From Candidatus Enterovibrio escicola (GTDB lineage: Bacteria; Pseudomonadota; Gammaproteobacteria; Enterobacterales; Vibrionaceae): 64,000 nt of DNA. A program made the translations under genes and the position numbers. The stretch lies in the NCBI RefSeq assembly GCF_002464935.1, contig NZ_NBYY01000034.1, forward strand, positions 62,001-126,000, in the 5' to 3' direction. The notes under the pieces are model-generated. The model was not told where the DNA came from, did not search any database, and saw nothing but the letters and a program-made list of their open reading frames with translations. Of this stretch, positions 28,958-40,228 are shown in pieces; within the stretch, counting starts at the first letter, position 1, and each line of letters begins with the position of its first letter.

Positions 28958-30058
28958 ATGTTGTCAACAGAAAATTATTTGAAGAAACGCCCAACCATCT
29001 TAGTCGTCGATGATACCCCCGAGAACTTGGCTTTCATCAGCGAAATATTGAAATATAAATATGAAGTAAAGGTCGCGATAAATGGCAAGACGGCATTAAC
29101 TATTGTTGATAGATTTTCTATTGATTTAATATTGCTTGATGTCATCATGCCAGGTATGAATGGCTATGAAGTATGTCGCCAGATCAAAGCGAAAAAAAAC
29201 GGGCATAGCATCCCAGTTATCTTTTTGACGTCAAAATCAAAAGCCAAAGATCAAGAGTTTGGTTTCTCTGTTGGCGCTGCAGATTATATAAATAAACCTA
29301 TGAGCCCGCCCATCACCATGGCGAGGATCAATATTCATTTAGAGAACAAGGCGTCAAGTGATTTCCTCCATGACCAAAATGCATTTTTAGAAACAGAGGT
29401 TCAACGACGAGTGAAAGAACTCAGCGTCATTCAAGATGTCACCATCAATGCGTTAACAGGCCTAGCTGAAACACGTCATAAAGAAACAGGTAATCACATT
29501 GTACGTACCCAGTATTACGTCAAGATACTCGCTGACCAACTATATTTACATGGTAAAGACCCTAAGATTGTGACACAGGAATACATCACTATGGTATTTA
29601 AAACAGCTCCTCTCCACGACATAGGTAAAGTAGGCATTCCTGATTCCATTTTACTCAAACCAGGAGAGTTAACCACTAAAGAGTTCGAGATTATGAAGTC
29701 ACACGCCAAACTAGGTTATGACGCAATTGTTAAGGCTGAATATGAGGTTGATTCAGAATACCCTTTCTTGAATTCGGCAAAAGAGATTGCGCTAGGGCAC
29801 CATGAAAAATGGGATGGTTCTGGGTATCCCTCAGGTTTGAGTGAGGAGGATATCCCTCTCAGTGCTAGATTAATGGCCGTCGCTGATGTGTTTGACGCAC
29901 TCGTCAGCAAGCGAGTTTACAAAGAGGCCATGACACACGACGAAGCGTTTGAGATTATCAATGAAGGCCGTGGTACTCATTTTGATCCTTTACTCGTAGA
30001 TATCATGTTTGAACGAAGAAATGACTTTATACACATCTCCGAAAAATACAAGGATTAG
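28958..30058 (+). CDS. Response regulator with HD-GYP phosphodiesterase domain
   Basis: About 366 residues. The receiver domain (residues 12-130) has acidic VVDDTP, the phosphoacceptor aspartate in LLDVIMPGMNGYEV, and the lysine in INKPMSPP. A linker helix leads to an HD-GYP domain (about 165-350) with HIVRTQYY, LHDIGKVGIPD, GHHEKWDGSGYPSGL and VADVFDAL. All metal-binding residues I can identify are present, so it should hydrolyse cyclic di-GMP. The frame is open 240 bp further upstream, but that part encodes IS30 debris. I choose ATG 28,958 because the family homology starts there. It is one of only two intact genes in 12 kb of IS remnants. Confidence 0.9.
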   Translation: MLSTENYLKKRPTILVVDDTPENLAFISEILKYKYEVKVAINGKTALTIVDRFSIDLILLDVIMPGMNGYEVCRQIKAKKNGHSIPVIFLTSKSKAKDQEFGFSVGAADYINKPMSPPITMARINIHLENKASSDFLHDQNAFLETEVQRRVKELSVIQDVTINALTGLAETRHKETGNHIVRTQYYVKILADQLYLHGKDPKIVTQEYITMVFKTAPLHDIGKVGIPDSILLKPGELTTKEFEIMKSHAKLGYDAIVKAEYEVDSEYPFLNSAKEIALGHHEKWDGSGYPSGLSEEDIPLSARLMAVADVFDALVSKRVYKEAMTHDEAFEIINEGRGTHFDPLLVDIMFERRNDFIHISEKYKD

Positions 30059-30297
30059 CTCGCTAGCCAAATACCCACAATTATCACTGATTATCAAGGT
30101 GCTCGTAATTTTATTCATCAAAATGCACGTAGACACTTCTTGTGGGCAATTAGGCCACGTTCAGCCTCATTAGAGCAAGTGAAACGGTTCCAAAAGATAT
30201 AAGGATACAAATTGCAGAAAATATTGATTAAAGAATACGTAAAATAATTCTGATACTAAAAATCAAGCACCTTCAATAATTTGATTTTTCTTTAATT
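30059..30297. other. Spacer after the HD-GYP gene
   Basis: An open fragment reads QIPTIITDYQGARNFIHQ and RRHFLWAIRPRSASLEQVK. I do not recognise it. It is probably part of an unrelated remnant, cut by an IS982 end at 30,298. Confidence 0.25.
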
Positions 30298-31186
30298 AAC
30301 CTCAGACCTGCATAAGCACTTGCTTATCAAACTTAGTCATCTTGATGCTCGACTTCTTTGGTTTAAATGAATACGGGATAAGCCACACCAGCAAGTTGCC
30401 CATAAAGCTGATACAACTAGGGTGCCGAGAATGCTCAATTTGGGATATGTTTTTTTCCGCCCGTTATTAGTGTCACTCCCTTGTTTACAAGTTCCCGCTC
30501 CAATGGACCAGAGATATAACCTTTATCTCCGTATAAAGACCCCCAAATCTCGTCAATCATTTCCGATATAGGCTTTCTATCATCCACGTTAACCGTCGTC
30601 ACTTTGACTGAGATAATACCAACCTTGGTCATTGACCATAGGGTGTAATTTGAAACCGTAGAACCACCCCATCGTTCCTTTTCCTCGCTTCGAGGTGCCT
30701 TTAAAAATCTGATGTCTGAGAATGCGTAGGTTATGACAAACCTGTAGCTTGGATGAATCAACGAAGGCAATTCCTATCGGCCTTGTTTGACGGTAAATGA
30801 GGTAAGGCAAAGCGAAACCAGAACACCTTGCATGAGCTTGAACATCCTCGTGTAGCTAACTAATTCAGGAAATTCGTTGGGGAGCTAGCGGCAAACAAAG
30901 TGGATGTAATAGGTTTTGAAGTCTCGATACCCAGATTGATGGAAAGTTATCACTATCGTCATCATTTCGCTAACGAAAAGGCGAGAAGGCTTGTTTCTTT
31001 GTTTGATATCGGAAGAGATTAGGTGCTTTTCCCATGCAGGGAGGAAGGTCTGGCAGAAGTCGTCGACATCGACGAAAACAGCGTCTAAGTTATTCATCCC
31101 CAAGTCCTTGTGCCGTCAATAGTTTATTTCAGACGACCAGATAGCGACTTTTGAATTTAGTTCATTTTTTATGTGCAGCTCAGGTT
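30298..31186 (-). mobile_element. IS982 copy, longest (889 bp, both ends)
   Basis: Right end aacctcagacctgcataag at 30,298 and left end at 31,186. In pieces the transposase shows MNNLDAVFVDVDDFCQTFLP, GIAFVDSSKLQVCHNLRILRH, GTMGWFYGFKLHPMVNDQG, NVDDRKPISEMIDE, and LYGDKGYISGPLERELVNKG. This is the basis of the family call. Several frameshifts (for example at 30,600-30,800) make it non-functional. Confidence 0.92.
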
Positions 31187-31194
31187 AATTATAA

Positions 31195-31615
31195 TTATAT
31201 CGCCTTCCGTTAGGTGAAATACACAATTTATCGGAGAGCCAGTCAGACTGAAATACACTCTCCGGATTCTATTTTGATATAAAGATTTGCATGATCCATA
31301 AACGATTAAATGATAAAATCGGTTTTTTACTGAACAACGATTGGTTGAGGGTAACTATTTTAGCCAGATAACTTGCACTGCGTGTACTTGCATAACCTAT
31401 GCATCAACATAAGGCAGAAAAACCATTTTAACGCTACGAACTTAACGGCTTTTAGTAGCATATCAGAGAGTACTAAGACGTTCATTTATAAGTATTTCAG
31501 CACACATACGTCATCCGATATGATTAGTAGCGGACTTGCGCTCAAGAACGATGAGGTGCTCAGTGAAAGCATTATTTACCGGTATATATGGTGCTATTGA
31601 TTAAATCAGGACTAT
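31195..31615 (+). mobile_element. IS30-family remnant (copy 2)
   Basis: Aligns base by base with the first 400 bp of copy 1 at 27,716, ending in the same ALSESIIYRYIW-type block. It contains deletions and stops. Confidence 0.7.
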
Positions 31616-31756
31616 AATGAACTGATCCCAATATTTGTTACAGTCTTAATTTGTGTAATCGTTTACCAGTCCCCCAGTGAAAAGCAATAAATGATGATTA
31701 TTTTCCGATCAATAATTGACTATTAAGTGATCTTCTCAGCCTGCCAAACTGGCTTC

Positions 31757-33225
31757 ATGAAAAAGAAGCATTTTAAAAATGGACCACCCACTGTGGAACA
31801 ATTGAGATCCGAGCAAACTAACGCACTCATCCGTGAATTATGAAACAAGCTTCGTGAGAGGTTGTTTGCTAGTTCACAGAACTCCTCATCCTATCCGTCG
31901 TCTGATTCCCTCGCAGCAAAGGACGCGCGATAAAAGATGAACACCCTCACAACTGAAATCAGATAGGCGCTCAGCCTAGCCATGAGGGATACAAAAGACC
32001 AGTAATCGGGCTCAAAGAAACCGATTCCATTGTGTGTTATTAGCCAGATACTTGCTGCACCCAATACGGTGGAAATGTTGTTCCTAACACGAAGTTTACC
32101 CATAGTCATCAAGTCTTTGAGTTACCCAAAGCATCATTGGATATTACTGGAATATCCATTATTCCATGGTCGGTGCCAGCACTGTAACCATACCGTCCGA
32201 GTTAATTTGCCCGATGATGCCAACATTAAGTAAGTTAGGTCCTCGGTTGCTTAGCCACATTGCTGTTTTATCTGGTCAAGATCACCTGAGTATCCGAAAA
32301 ATAAAGCGCCTTTTTATTTCACCTAGGAATTTCCTCCTAGAAACTATATGTGGGGGGCTTAAGGCATGTCCTAGATCAATACGGTATGCATTTTTCTATC
32401 AGACTGATTAGTTATACCCAAGGATGAATCAGTAGTATTTTAACGCCGTTGCACTAGGCGCTGCATCACCATATAGAAATCTGCTGTTATTCATATAGAT
32501 GAAACAACGCACAAACGAAATGGGGAAGCGGCTACCCGAGGGGTCTGGCTCCTCAGTGACAGTGATGCGGTATATCAGACCATTCATTATCATCGTAATG
32601 CGGAAACAGCAAAAGCAATGTTAGATGAACAGTGCCACACGATAGTGATAACCGACCAATGTGGTAGTTATAACTGACTGAATCCTACGCGCCACCCGTT
32701 CTGTTAGGCTCATGTCACCCGCAATTTACAACAAATGGCGGAGTACATCGGTGGAGGTTTAACGTCTCATATTAGCAAACTTTTTATTCTGCTCTGCCAT
32801 GCAGAATTCCGAATTCAGCACCGCTATGAGCAAGGAAAGATCACCGACATCAAGTGGCGGGGGAATGTCTAGTCTTATAAAAATCTTTCAGCTTGACTAA
32901 GAAAAGGCGAACAGGTTCCAACATTTTGGTATGCTGAAAGATGTGTCTATATCTTGAAGCACGAATAGGGACTCTGGATTTTCCTTGATCATGAAGGCGT
33001 ACCTTTGACCAATTATAAAGCTTAGCGGTGTATTCGTGGCAGCGTCATCATGCGGAAAATCTGCTTCGGTACCAGCTCTCACTAAGGAGAACGGTTCCGT
33101 TCATGTGTTCTGTCCGTGGTGGAAACCTGTAAGACACGTGGGCTGTCTGCATGGGATGTCATTAGTGATGTAGTGTCATCGGTGATCCGCAAGCAATCCT
33201 ATTCCGACGTGTTTAATCTCATAAA
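31757..33225 (+). mobile_element. IS66-family TnpC remnant
   Basis: Successive blocks match IS66-type TnpC: LRERLFASSQNSSSYPSSD, a zinc-finger-like HGRCQHCNHTV, GPRLLSHIAVLSGQDHLSIR, TIVITDQCGSYN, DHEGVPLTNYKA, VIMRKICFGTSSH, and TRGLSAWDVISDVV. It is shattered by stops and interrupted at 32,321-32,375 by an isolated IS91-like terminus. Confidence 0.78.
32321..32375 (+). mobile_element. Isolated IS91-like left terminus inside IS66
   Basis: About 55 bp matching the terminus at 14,111 (ttcctcctagaaactata, then cttaaggcatgtcc). The element body is absent and IS66 sequence resumes afterwards. Confidence 0.6.
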
Positions 33226-33229
33226 CACC

Positions 33230-33775
33230 TAGTCAAGCAACCTCTGGTGAACGCTTACGAAGTTTGCACCAGATATGCCGCTTATCATTACCGTGTTTAC
33301 ATGTTTTCCATTCACCTCCATCGTATACTTTTAGACTTGTGACATCGATAATAACTCCTCGACCAAGCAAATAGTACTTAACTTTTACGGTCTTAGAACG
33401 CATTACTAATGCAGGTGTATGTAGGGGATTTCAGCGGGATATTCATCAACGTAAAAACTGAATTGAGAAATATTTCTAATCCACGAAGTAGGAGTTTAAA
33501 AATACCTTTCACCATCAGTGCCATTTCCATCGAGGTATCCTAAAATATAAACCCACAGCCACGATGACCATGCTGTTTTAGAGAATGCATGCCTTAAAAG
33601 CAGCGACATTTACCCAAAAAGGCACTGAGCTACAGTTTACTAATGCTGGATTATATTATTTCCAATTACTGATCTTGTGCTTTGCTTTTTCCATCATCAC
33701 CTCCCGCTTAATTCCATGATAATCCAATCGTAGGAATTGCTATTAGTTCAGATATTTTGGAAACAACACCTTTGA
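33230..33775 (-). mobile_element. IS5-family (lineage A) remnant, 5' half
   Basis: Minus-strand text matches the left half of lineage A: the terminus near 33,775, a MEKAKHKIS-like start, an MALMVKGIFKLLLRGLE-like block and KVYDGGEWKT-like text. Frameshifts and internal deletions are visible. It joins an IS982 left end at about 33,780. Confidence 0.75.
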
Positions 33776-33779
33776 CACC

Positions 33780-33953
33780 TGAAATCAGGTGTTTTCCCAT
33801 GCAGGAAGGAGAACTTAACAGGAATCGTCGATATCGGTAAAAACTGCATTTAACTTATTAATTTTAAAGTTTTTTTACGACTGATGATGTGTTCCAAACT
33901 AGCAGATTTCTAATTAGCTATTTAGTTTGTTTCTTATACGTGACTCAGGTTAT
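33780..33953 (-). mobile_element. IS982 left-end remnant
   Basis: The terminus at 33,953 (minus strand: aacctgagtcacgtataag) and the decayed transposase start remain. It lies about 100 bp from the 3' end of thiI and is inverted relative to the IS982 end at 35,579. Confidence 0.75.
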
Positions 33954-34056
33954 CAGAGGCTTTCGCGTCACTATAACAAGTGTAATCTTGATGGTGAACT
34001 GATACTGACTTCTTTCGAAAGTTTGTGATCTATCATCGATAGTATTAGCATTATGA

Positions 34057-35505
34057 TTAAGGAAGATACATTTTTACATTACTATAACCGTTCTCTTGCA
34101 GATATAGGGTTTGTAGGTAACTCATCACGCCACGTTCACAATATAGCAAGTAATTTTTACTCTGATCTAACTCGCTAAATTTGGTAAACAGCCTGAAGAA
34201 AGGAATATGGATCACTTCAACGCCATCGATCTTTAGCGGCTTGCGCTCTTCCTCTTCTTGGCTTCGGATATCCAAAACCACTGCTTCAAGAGTTATGCTG
34301 CTCCCATATTCATCCTCTGGAATTTTTTCTTTGCGTAACTTTCCAATCTCACGGATATCTAAGATACACGCTTTACTAACGACTTGTTTCAGAATATCAA
34401 AATTGAATTTTGCTTCTTCAATTTCCAGCTTTAATTTCTTAGCCTTTATGGTAGGTTTCCGTGAAATCACGCCACAATACTCAGGTACGGTTTTCGAGAA
34501 ATCTTCAGTGCCAATATTGCGTGCCAAATTGATGATGTCTTCCTTGTCCCAATTGATTAAGGGACGTAAGATTAGAATATCTGTCACATTGTCAATCATA
34601 CGAAGGTTGGTTAACGTCTGGCTAGATACTTGGCCTAACGCTTCACCAGTCACCAATGCTTGAATACCATTCTTTTCTGCAATCATCGATCCTGCACGCA
34701 CAAACATGCGTTTCAGCACGACGCCCATTTGGCTGTTATCAATATTCTCCAGAATTTCAGCAACTACAGGTTTGAAATCGATCGACACGAATTTTACTTT
34801 CGCAGAAGAACCAAATTTCTCCCATAGATAGTACGCAATTTGTTGTACACCAATTTCATGAACAGCGCCACCAAGATTAAAGAAACAGTAATGCACTTTG
34901 CTGCCGCGTTTAATGTGAAGGTAACTAGACACACTTGAGTCGAAACCTCCAGAAATTAAGCTAAGTAAATCTTCTTGTGTGCCTAGAGGAAAACCACCTA
35001 AGCCTTTATAACGGTTACGTATCACATTGACGTTTTCCTTATCAACGTCAAGGTACACGGTGACTTCTGGATTCTTAAGCTGTACTTTTGCTGACTCCAC
35101 GTCCTTATTCAAGCCACCACCTACATATCGTTCGACATCTGTAGAGGTGAATGAATGGTTACCACGTCGTTTAGTACGTACACAAAAGGTTTTACCTACG
35201 ATTTGATCACACACGGAAGCGGAGACGATCTCATAAATATGATGGAGATCCGTGAACACGGTTTGTTCCACTTCCAACACATGGTGAATACCTGGTGTAT
35301 TGGTCAGCACTGCCAGTGCAGTGTGATGTTGCGAGTTATCTTTCAGCGAAACCTCGATATGAACATAGCGATTAAATACAGTGATAGAATTTAACTTTCT
35401 CTTTAGAACATTCCTGATATTGGCGACCAATATTTTCGTGAAACGTTTCCGTACAGATTCACTTTTAACCATCACCTCTGGATGAATTTTTACGATAAAT
35501 TTCAT
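34057..35505 (-). CDS. thiI: tRNA 4-thiouridine synthase / sulfurtransferase ThiI
   Basis: Transfers sulfur to uridine 8 of tRNAs and to ThiS for thiazole synthesis. The 482-residue protein has the N-terminal ferredoxin-like/THUMP region ([15 protein letters not shown]), the PP-loop [11 protein letters not shown], a conserved cysteine in [11 protein letters not shown], and the C-terminal rhodanese domain with its active cysteine in [10 protein letters not shown]. Frame homology starts at ATG 35,505; an upstream extension to 35,538 is possible but unsupported. It lies between inverted IS982 ends and beside dxs. In Vibrio cholerae, as I recall, it follows pomB. Confidence 0.96.
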   Translation of the reverse strand: MKFIVKIHPEVMVKSESVRKRFTKILVANIRNVLKRKLNSITVFNRYVHIEVSLKDNSQHHTALAVLTNTPGIHHVLEVEQTVFTDLHHIYEIVSASVCDQIVGKTFCVRTKRRGNHSFTSTDVERYVGGGLNKDVESAKVQLKNPEVTVYLDVDKENVNVIRNRYKGLGGFPLGTQEDLLSLISGGFDSSVSSYLHIKRGSKVHYCFFNLGGAVHEIGVQQIAYYLWEKFGSSAKVKFVSIDFKPVVAEILENIDNSQMGVVLKRMFVRAGSMIAEKNGIQALVTGEALGQVSSQTLTNLRMIDNVTDILILRPLINWDKEDIINLARNIGTEDFSKTVPEYCGVISRKPTIKAKKLKLEIEEAKFNFDILKQVVSKACILDIREIGKLRKEKIPEDEYGSSITLEAVVLDIRSQEEEERKPLKIDGVEVIHIPFFRLFTKFSELDQSKNYLLYCERGVMSYLQTLYLQENGYSNVKMYLP

Positions 35506-35578
35506 ATCAAATTTTGCTACCGCGTTATTAAAGCCCAAGATTATACAATAAGTTAACTTGATTCGAAATATACTAGCT

Positions 35579-35953
35579 AACCTGATCTGTGCATAAGAGA
35601 TGAACTAAATGCCAAAGTCGAGATCTGATAGTTTAGAAAAAACTATTTACTCCATAAGGACTTATGGCATGAATAACTTAGATGCTGTTTTCGTCGATAT
35701 CGACGCTTTTTACCAGACTTTCCTCCCTGCATCAGAAAAACACCTCATTTCTTCCGATGTTAAACAAACAAAGAAACAAACCTTTTCGCCTCTCACGTTA
35801 GCGAAGTTATGACCATAGTGATAACTTTCCATCAATCGGGGTATTGAGACTTCAAAACCTATTACATCCACTTTGTTTACCACTACCTCACCAAATAATT
35901 TCCTGAATTAACCTCAGATCTGCATAAGTAAGCGCTTATGCAGATCTGAGGTT
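35579..35953 (+). mobile_element. IS982 left part ending in a right-end palindrome
   Basis: The left terminus and about 330 bp of transposase start (MNNLDAVFVDIDAFYQTFLP) are followed directly by a 44-bp palindrome of right ends (35,910-35,953). It resembles an internally deleted element whose right end was duplicated in inverted orientation. Confidence 0.82.
35910..35953. repeat. 44-bp palindrome from IS982 right ends (copy 3)
   Basis: Arms aacctcagatctgcataag and reverse complement around a short taagcg core. Same length as copy 2 at 3456-3499, differing by one base in the centre. Confidence 0.85.
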
Positions 35954-36105
35954 AATTACAATGCCCAAGTTATGGCAGCACTGGTAAATGTGAAAGCGAT
36001 AAGCAAAGTTATACGACTCGGTATTCCTGTTTGCCAGTAGACAAATTAAGACTGTAAGAAAGATTGGGATCAGTACGTTATAGATCTGATTTAATCAACA
36101 ACGCC
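35954..36105 (+). mobile_element. IS5-family (lineage A) right end
   Basis: Encodes NAQVMAALVNVKAISKVIRL and GIPVCQ and ends in the terminus aatcaacaacgcc at 36,105. It starts exactly at the IS982 junction, as do the IS5 tails at 43,060 and 46,246. Confidence 0.78.
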
Positions 36106-36205
36106 TAGGCTAGACCATAAGTGACGCACTTATTATCTAAATTTAGGAGTAATGCAATCATGTTTACTATGTGATCTTGACTGGTTTTACTTTAGTTGAA
36201 GTTCC

Positions 36206-38071
36206 TTATTGATTTAGATAACGCTGGATTTGTGCTTCGATGCCTTTAGCATCTATTTCTAATTCTTCATGCAATTCTTCCTGCGTTCCTTGATGCACAA
36301 ACTTATCAGGGAGGCCAATTTGTAGCACTGGCTTAATTTGATACGATTTCATCAGGTATTCCAAAATCCCCGTCCCTGCTCCACCAGCAATTGCATTTTC
36401 TTCCACTGTAACCAATACATCATGATTGGCAACCAATTGATCAATTAACGCTTCATCTAGAGGTTTAACAAAGCGCATATCTGCCACTGAGCTATTCAGC
36501 CGTTCTGCAACTTCCAATGCCGCAGACAACATGGTGCCAAAACTCAAAATTGCAATACCTTCACCTTGTCGACGTATTACACCTTTACCGATTGGCAGCG
36601 CCGTCATTTGTTTTTGAACCTTCGCACCGCAGCCGGTTCCACGAGGGTAACGTACTGCAGAGGGTCCTGAATGTTTGTGACCTGTATAAAGCATTTGGCG
36701 ACATTCATTTTCATCGCTTGGCGCCATGATCACCATATTGGGAATACACCGCATAAAGCTTAGGTCAAAGGCACCTTGGTGGGTTTGACCGTCTGCACCG
36801 ACCAACCCACTACGATCTATAGCGAACATCACAGGTAATTCCATTATAGCGACATCGTGGATCAGTTGATCATAGCTACGTTGTAAGAATGTTGAATATA
36901 TAGCAATAACTGGGTTGTAGCCACCAATCGCCATGCCTGTCCCAAGCGTCACTGCATGTTGCTCTGCGATTGCCACGTCAAAATAACGGTCAGGAAATTC
37001 CTCAGAAAAACGCACCATGCCGGAACCTTCGCGCATTGCTGGTGTAATAGCGAGCAGTTTATCATCTTCGGCTGCCATGTCACATAACCAATCGCCAAAT
37101 ACCTTAGAAAAAGTAGGACCAGAGGCTATTGCTTTTGGCAAGGTGTTTTCAGCTGGATTGAATTTTGGTACGGCGTGATAGCCGATAGGATCTTTTTCAG
37201 CCGGCTCGTAACCTTTGCCTTTTTTTGTCATAACATGAAGTAATTGCGGCCCTTTGAGGTTACGCATATTTTTTAGGCTTTTAACCAAATCTTCTACGTC
37301 GTGCCCATCAACAGGACCAATATAGTTAAAACCTAATTCTTCAAACAGTGTACTAGGAACTACCATTCCTTTGAGGTGCTCTTCCGCGCGACGAACCCAT
37401 TCTTTAATAGGTGGTGAACCTGCCAATATTTTCTTTCCACCTTCACGGATAGACGTATAAAAATTACCTGAAAGTAATTGTGCTAAATGGTTATTCAGTG
37501 CACCAACATTTTTAGAAATCGACATTTCATTATCATTGAGTACAATCAGCATATCTGAGTGGACATCACCCGCATGGTTCATAGCTTCAAAGGCCATACC
37601 GGCGGTAATCGCACCATCACCAATTACACTTACGACTTTACGATTACTACCTTCTTTTGCAACAGTAATGGCAAGGCCAAGCGCCGCGCTGATTGAGGTT
37701 GAGCTATGGCCAACAGAAAGGACGTCGTATTCACTCTCTTTCCTCCACGGGAAAGCATGCAAACCATTTCTTTTTCGAATAGTTTGCATGTTTTCCCGAC
37801 GACCCGTTAAAATTTTGTGTGGATATGCCTGATGGCCTACATCCCAGATCAAATGATCAAACGGAGTGTTGTAGACATAGTGTAGTGCCACTGTTAACTC
37901 TACAGCACCCAGTCCTGACGCGAAGTGGCCGCTAGAATGGCTGACAGAATTAAGCAGATACATTCGTAACTCGTTACATAGGATCAGTAATACGTCCCGC
38001 GGAAGCATCCGCAATTTATCAGGAGTATTTGCCAGCGCGAGCGTTGGGTATTTTTTTATATCGAGAGTCAT
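36206..38071 (-). CDS. dxs: 1-deoxy-D-xylulose-5-phosphate synthase
   Basis: Thiamine-diphosphate enzyme that condenses pyruvate and glyceraldehyde 3-phosphate, the entry step of the MEP isoprenoid pathway. 621 residues, full length. The ThDP-binding motif starts at [20 protein letters not shown]. Conserved stretches include [15 protein letters not shown], the acid-base histidine region VGHSS, and [18 protein letters not shown]. It is 29 bp downstream of ispA, in the standard dxs-ispA-xseB order. Confidence 0.97.
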   Translation of the reverse strand: MTLDIKKYPTLALANTPDKLRMLPRDVLLILCNELRMYLLNSVSHSSGHFASGLGAVELTVALHYVYNTPFDHLIWDVGHQAYPHKILTGRRENMQTIRKRNGLHAFPWRKESEYDVLSVGHSSTSISAALGLAITVAKEGSNRKVVSVIGDGAITAGMAFEAMNHAGDVHSDMLIVLNDNEMSISKNVGALNNHLAQLLSGNFYTSIREGGKKILAGSPPIKEWVRRAEEHLKGMVVPSTLFEELGFNYIGPVDGHDVEDLVKSLKNMRNLKGPQLLHVMTKKGKGYEPAEKDPIGYHAVPKFNPAENTLPKAIASGPTFSKVFGDWLCDMAAEDDKLLAITPAMREGSGMVRFSEEFPDRYFDVAIAEQHAVTLGTGMAIGGYNPVIAIYSTFLQRSYDQLIHDVAIMELPVMFAIDRSGLVGADGQTHQGAFDLSFMRCIPNMVIMAPSDENECRQMLYTGHKHSGPSAVRYPRGTGCGAKVQKQMTALPIGKGVIRRQGEGIAILSFGTMLSAALEVAERLNSSVADMRFVKPLDEALIDQLVANHDVLVTVEENAIAGGAGTGILEYLMKSYQIKPVLQIGLPDKFVHQGTQEELHEELEIDAKGIEAQIQRYLNQ

Positions 38072-38100
38072 AAATTCGTATTGACGTGACTTAATTGTTT

Positions 38101-39003
38101 TCAGTTCTTGCGGTCAATTATATACTGGGCAAAGAATCCCAGTTGCTGTGTGTCATAAGGGATAGCGTATAGCGCGTGCAATGCCTCTTGATAGAGATAT
38201 TCCGCTTTCTTTCGCGCCCCGTCAAGGCCAAGTAGAGCAGGATAGGTATTTTTCGCTGCGGTGACGTCGGAACCCTGTGGTTTTCCGAGTGTAAATGTGT
38301 CACTTGTGACGTCGAGAATGTCATCTTGCACTTGGAAGGCGAGGCCAATAGCTTCTGAAAATTTATCAAGCTGAGGCAGGCATACCACTCCTTTTTCACC
38401 GGCAGAAAAAGCGCCAAGTCTTATGGCACAACGTATAAGAGCACCCGTCTTGTTGCGGTGTATAACTTCCAATTCGGGAAGGTCGATTTTTTCTCCTTCT
38501 GCAGCGAGGTCTAATGCCTGTCCTAGGCACATACCTGCCGCGCCAGAGGCCTCAGCAAGTTCCCGAACCATATGAATGCGATACGCATCACCCTCCACAG
38601 ACAGGTCACCGTTTGCAAGAATAGTGAAGGCCAACGTTTGCAATGCATCTCCTGCTAAAATGGCATTAGCTTCATCAAACATGATGTGGCATGTCAGTTG
38701 TCCTCGGCGCAAATCGTCATTATCCATCGAGGGTAAATCATCATGAATAAGTGAATAAGCGTGAATACACTCGACTGCCGCTGCGGGTGTGTCTAGGGTG
38801 TTATCCGTTAAACTAAACAATTTACCAGTGACATAGGTGAGATAGGGACGTACTCGTTTTCCACCGAGCAATAGTCCATGCTTCATTGCTTGAATTAACG
38901 GTTGGTCTTCGCAGCCTAAAGAGGCTATCCAGTACTCAAGTTGTGCATTGCTGCGTTGCTGATAGTATTGACAAGTCATTTCCAGAGAAGTATCAGTCAT
39001 CAA
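38101..39003 (-). CDS. ispA: Farnesyl diphosphate synthase
   Basis: Chain-elongating prenyltransferase that makes C15 farnesyl diphosphate for undecaprenol and quinones. The first aspartate-rich motif is in [10 protein letters not shown] and the second in [21 protein letters not shown] near the N-terminus binds substrate. 300 residues. It overlaps xseB by 11 bp. Confidence 0.97.
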   Translation of the reverse strand: MMTDTSLEMTCQYYQQRSNAQLEYWIASLGCEDQPLIQAMKHGLLLGGKRVRPYLTYVTGKLFSLTDNTLDTPAAAVECIHAYSLIHDDLPSMDNDDLRRGQLTCHIMFDEANAILAGDALQTLAFTILANGDLSVEGDAYRIHMVRELAEASGAAGMCLGQALDLAAEGEKIDLPELEVIHRNKTGALIRCAIRLGAFSAGEKGVVCLPQLDKFSEAIGLAFQVQDDILDVTSDTFTLGKPQGSDVTAAKNTYPALLGLDGARKKAEYLYQEALHALYAIPYDTQQLGFFAQYIIDRKN

Positions 39004-39238
39004 GAGTATCTACGAATGATTCCAGAGGAGTATTATCATCCTGAGCTAAAAGGATTTCTACTCGTTGTTCAGCATCTGTTAAAGTTTTTTGTCCTTGTCG
39101 TGCTAGCGAAATACCGCGCTCAAACTGTTTAAGCGCTGAATCTAGAGGTAACTCACCACTTTCAAGGGCGTTAACTATCACATCTAACTCTTTGAGCGTA
39201 TCCTCAAAAGTCATATTTTCTGGTCTTCTAAATGCCAT
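38993..39238 (-). CDS. xseB: Exodeoxyribonuclease VII small subunit
   Basis: 81-residue subunit of exonuclease VII, with the characteristic helical hairpin (FEDTLKELDVIVNALESGEL, then QFERGISLARQGQKTL). It is the first gene of the xseB-ispA-dxs operon, divergent from pomA. Confidence 0.95.
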   Translation of the reverse strand: MAFRRPENMTFEDTLKELDVIVNALESGELPLDSALKQFERGISLARQGQKTLTDAEQRVEILLAQDDNTPLESFVDTLDD

Positions 39239-39456
39239 AAGAGTCCTCTATTAAGGAGCATAATTGATAATTTAACTCAGTGTGTTATAGGGGTCAAATG
39301 TTTGAATAGAATTATGTATACTTAGGATGCTTCCCTACAATTCACAATTACACGCTAAAACTAATAGAACAAATGCCGTTAAACAAAATAGCTGATTAAG
39401 ATAAATGGGTAAATTTAATAGTCATTTTGCTTTTTATTCGTTAAGAGGATCAATCT

Positions 39457-40218
39457 GTGGATTTAGCCACACTTATTGGGATTTTAGGTGCATTTGCCTT
39501 TATTATAATGGCAATGCTATTGGGTGGAACCTTGAGTATGTTCGCTGATGTCCCATCGGCGCTAATTGTATTTGGTGGTAGCTTCAGCGTTGTATTGATG
39601 AAATACACAGTGGGGCAGTTTTTGGGCGCATTCAAAATTGCAGGTAAGGCTTTCATGTTCAAGGCTGACGATCCTGAAGATTTGATTGCTAAAGTCGTAG
39701 AAATGGCAGACTCAGCACGAAAAGGTGGTTTTTTGGCCTTGGAGGAAATGGATGTTTCTAATTCTTTCATGAAAAAAGGCGTGGATATGTTAGTGGATGG
39801 GCATGACGCCGAAGTAGTAAAAATTACGCTGAAAAAAGACATTGTCCTAACTGAGGAACGTCATGACAACAGCGCACAGTTTTACAGTGCACTCGCAGAT
39901 GTGGCACCTGCAATGGGAATGATTGGTACACTTATCGGACTGGTTGCCATGCTTTCAAACATGGATGACCCAAAAGCCATCGGCCCTGCAATGGCGGTAG
40001 CTCTCCTTACCACTCTTTATGGTGCAATGTTGGCGAACATGGTTGCCATTCCTATCGCGGATAAACTTCGTTTAAGAAAAGATCAAGAAAAACTTAATCG
40101 TCGTCTCATTATGGATGGCCTACTGGCGATACAGGATGGTCAAAATCCACGTATTATTGGTAACTATCTTAAAAACTACCTCAACGAGAAAAAACGTATC
40201 GTTGACATAGACGGATAA
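39457..40218 (+). CDS. pomA: Sodium-driven flagellar stator protein PomA
   Basis: MotA-type stator subunit of 253 residues with four predicted membrane segments, including LIGILGAFAFIIMAMLLG and AMGMIGTLIGLVAML, and a large cytoplasmic loop with charged residues that contact FliG. It starts at GTG 39,457 after an AAGAGGA-like site. It pairs with pomB 10 bp downstream. Retention suggests motility is still selected. Confidence 0.95.
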   Translation: MDLATLIGILGAFAFIIMAMLLGGTLSMFADVPSALIVFGGSFSVVLMKYTVGQFLGAFKIAGKAFMFKADDPEDLIAKVVEMADSARKGGFLALEEMDVSNSFMKKGVDMLVDGHDAEVVKITLKKDIVLTEERHDNSAQFYSALADVAPAMGMIGTLIGLVAMLSNMDDPKAIGPAMAVALLTTLYGAMLANMVAIPIADKLRLRKDQEKLNRRLIMDGLLAIQDGQNPRIIGNYLKNYLNEKKRIVDIDG

Positions 40219-40228
40219 GGAATTAGGT

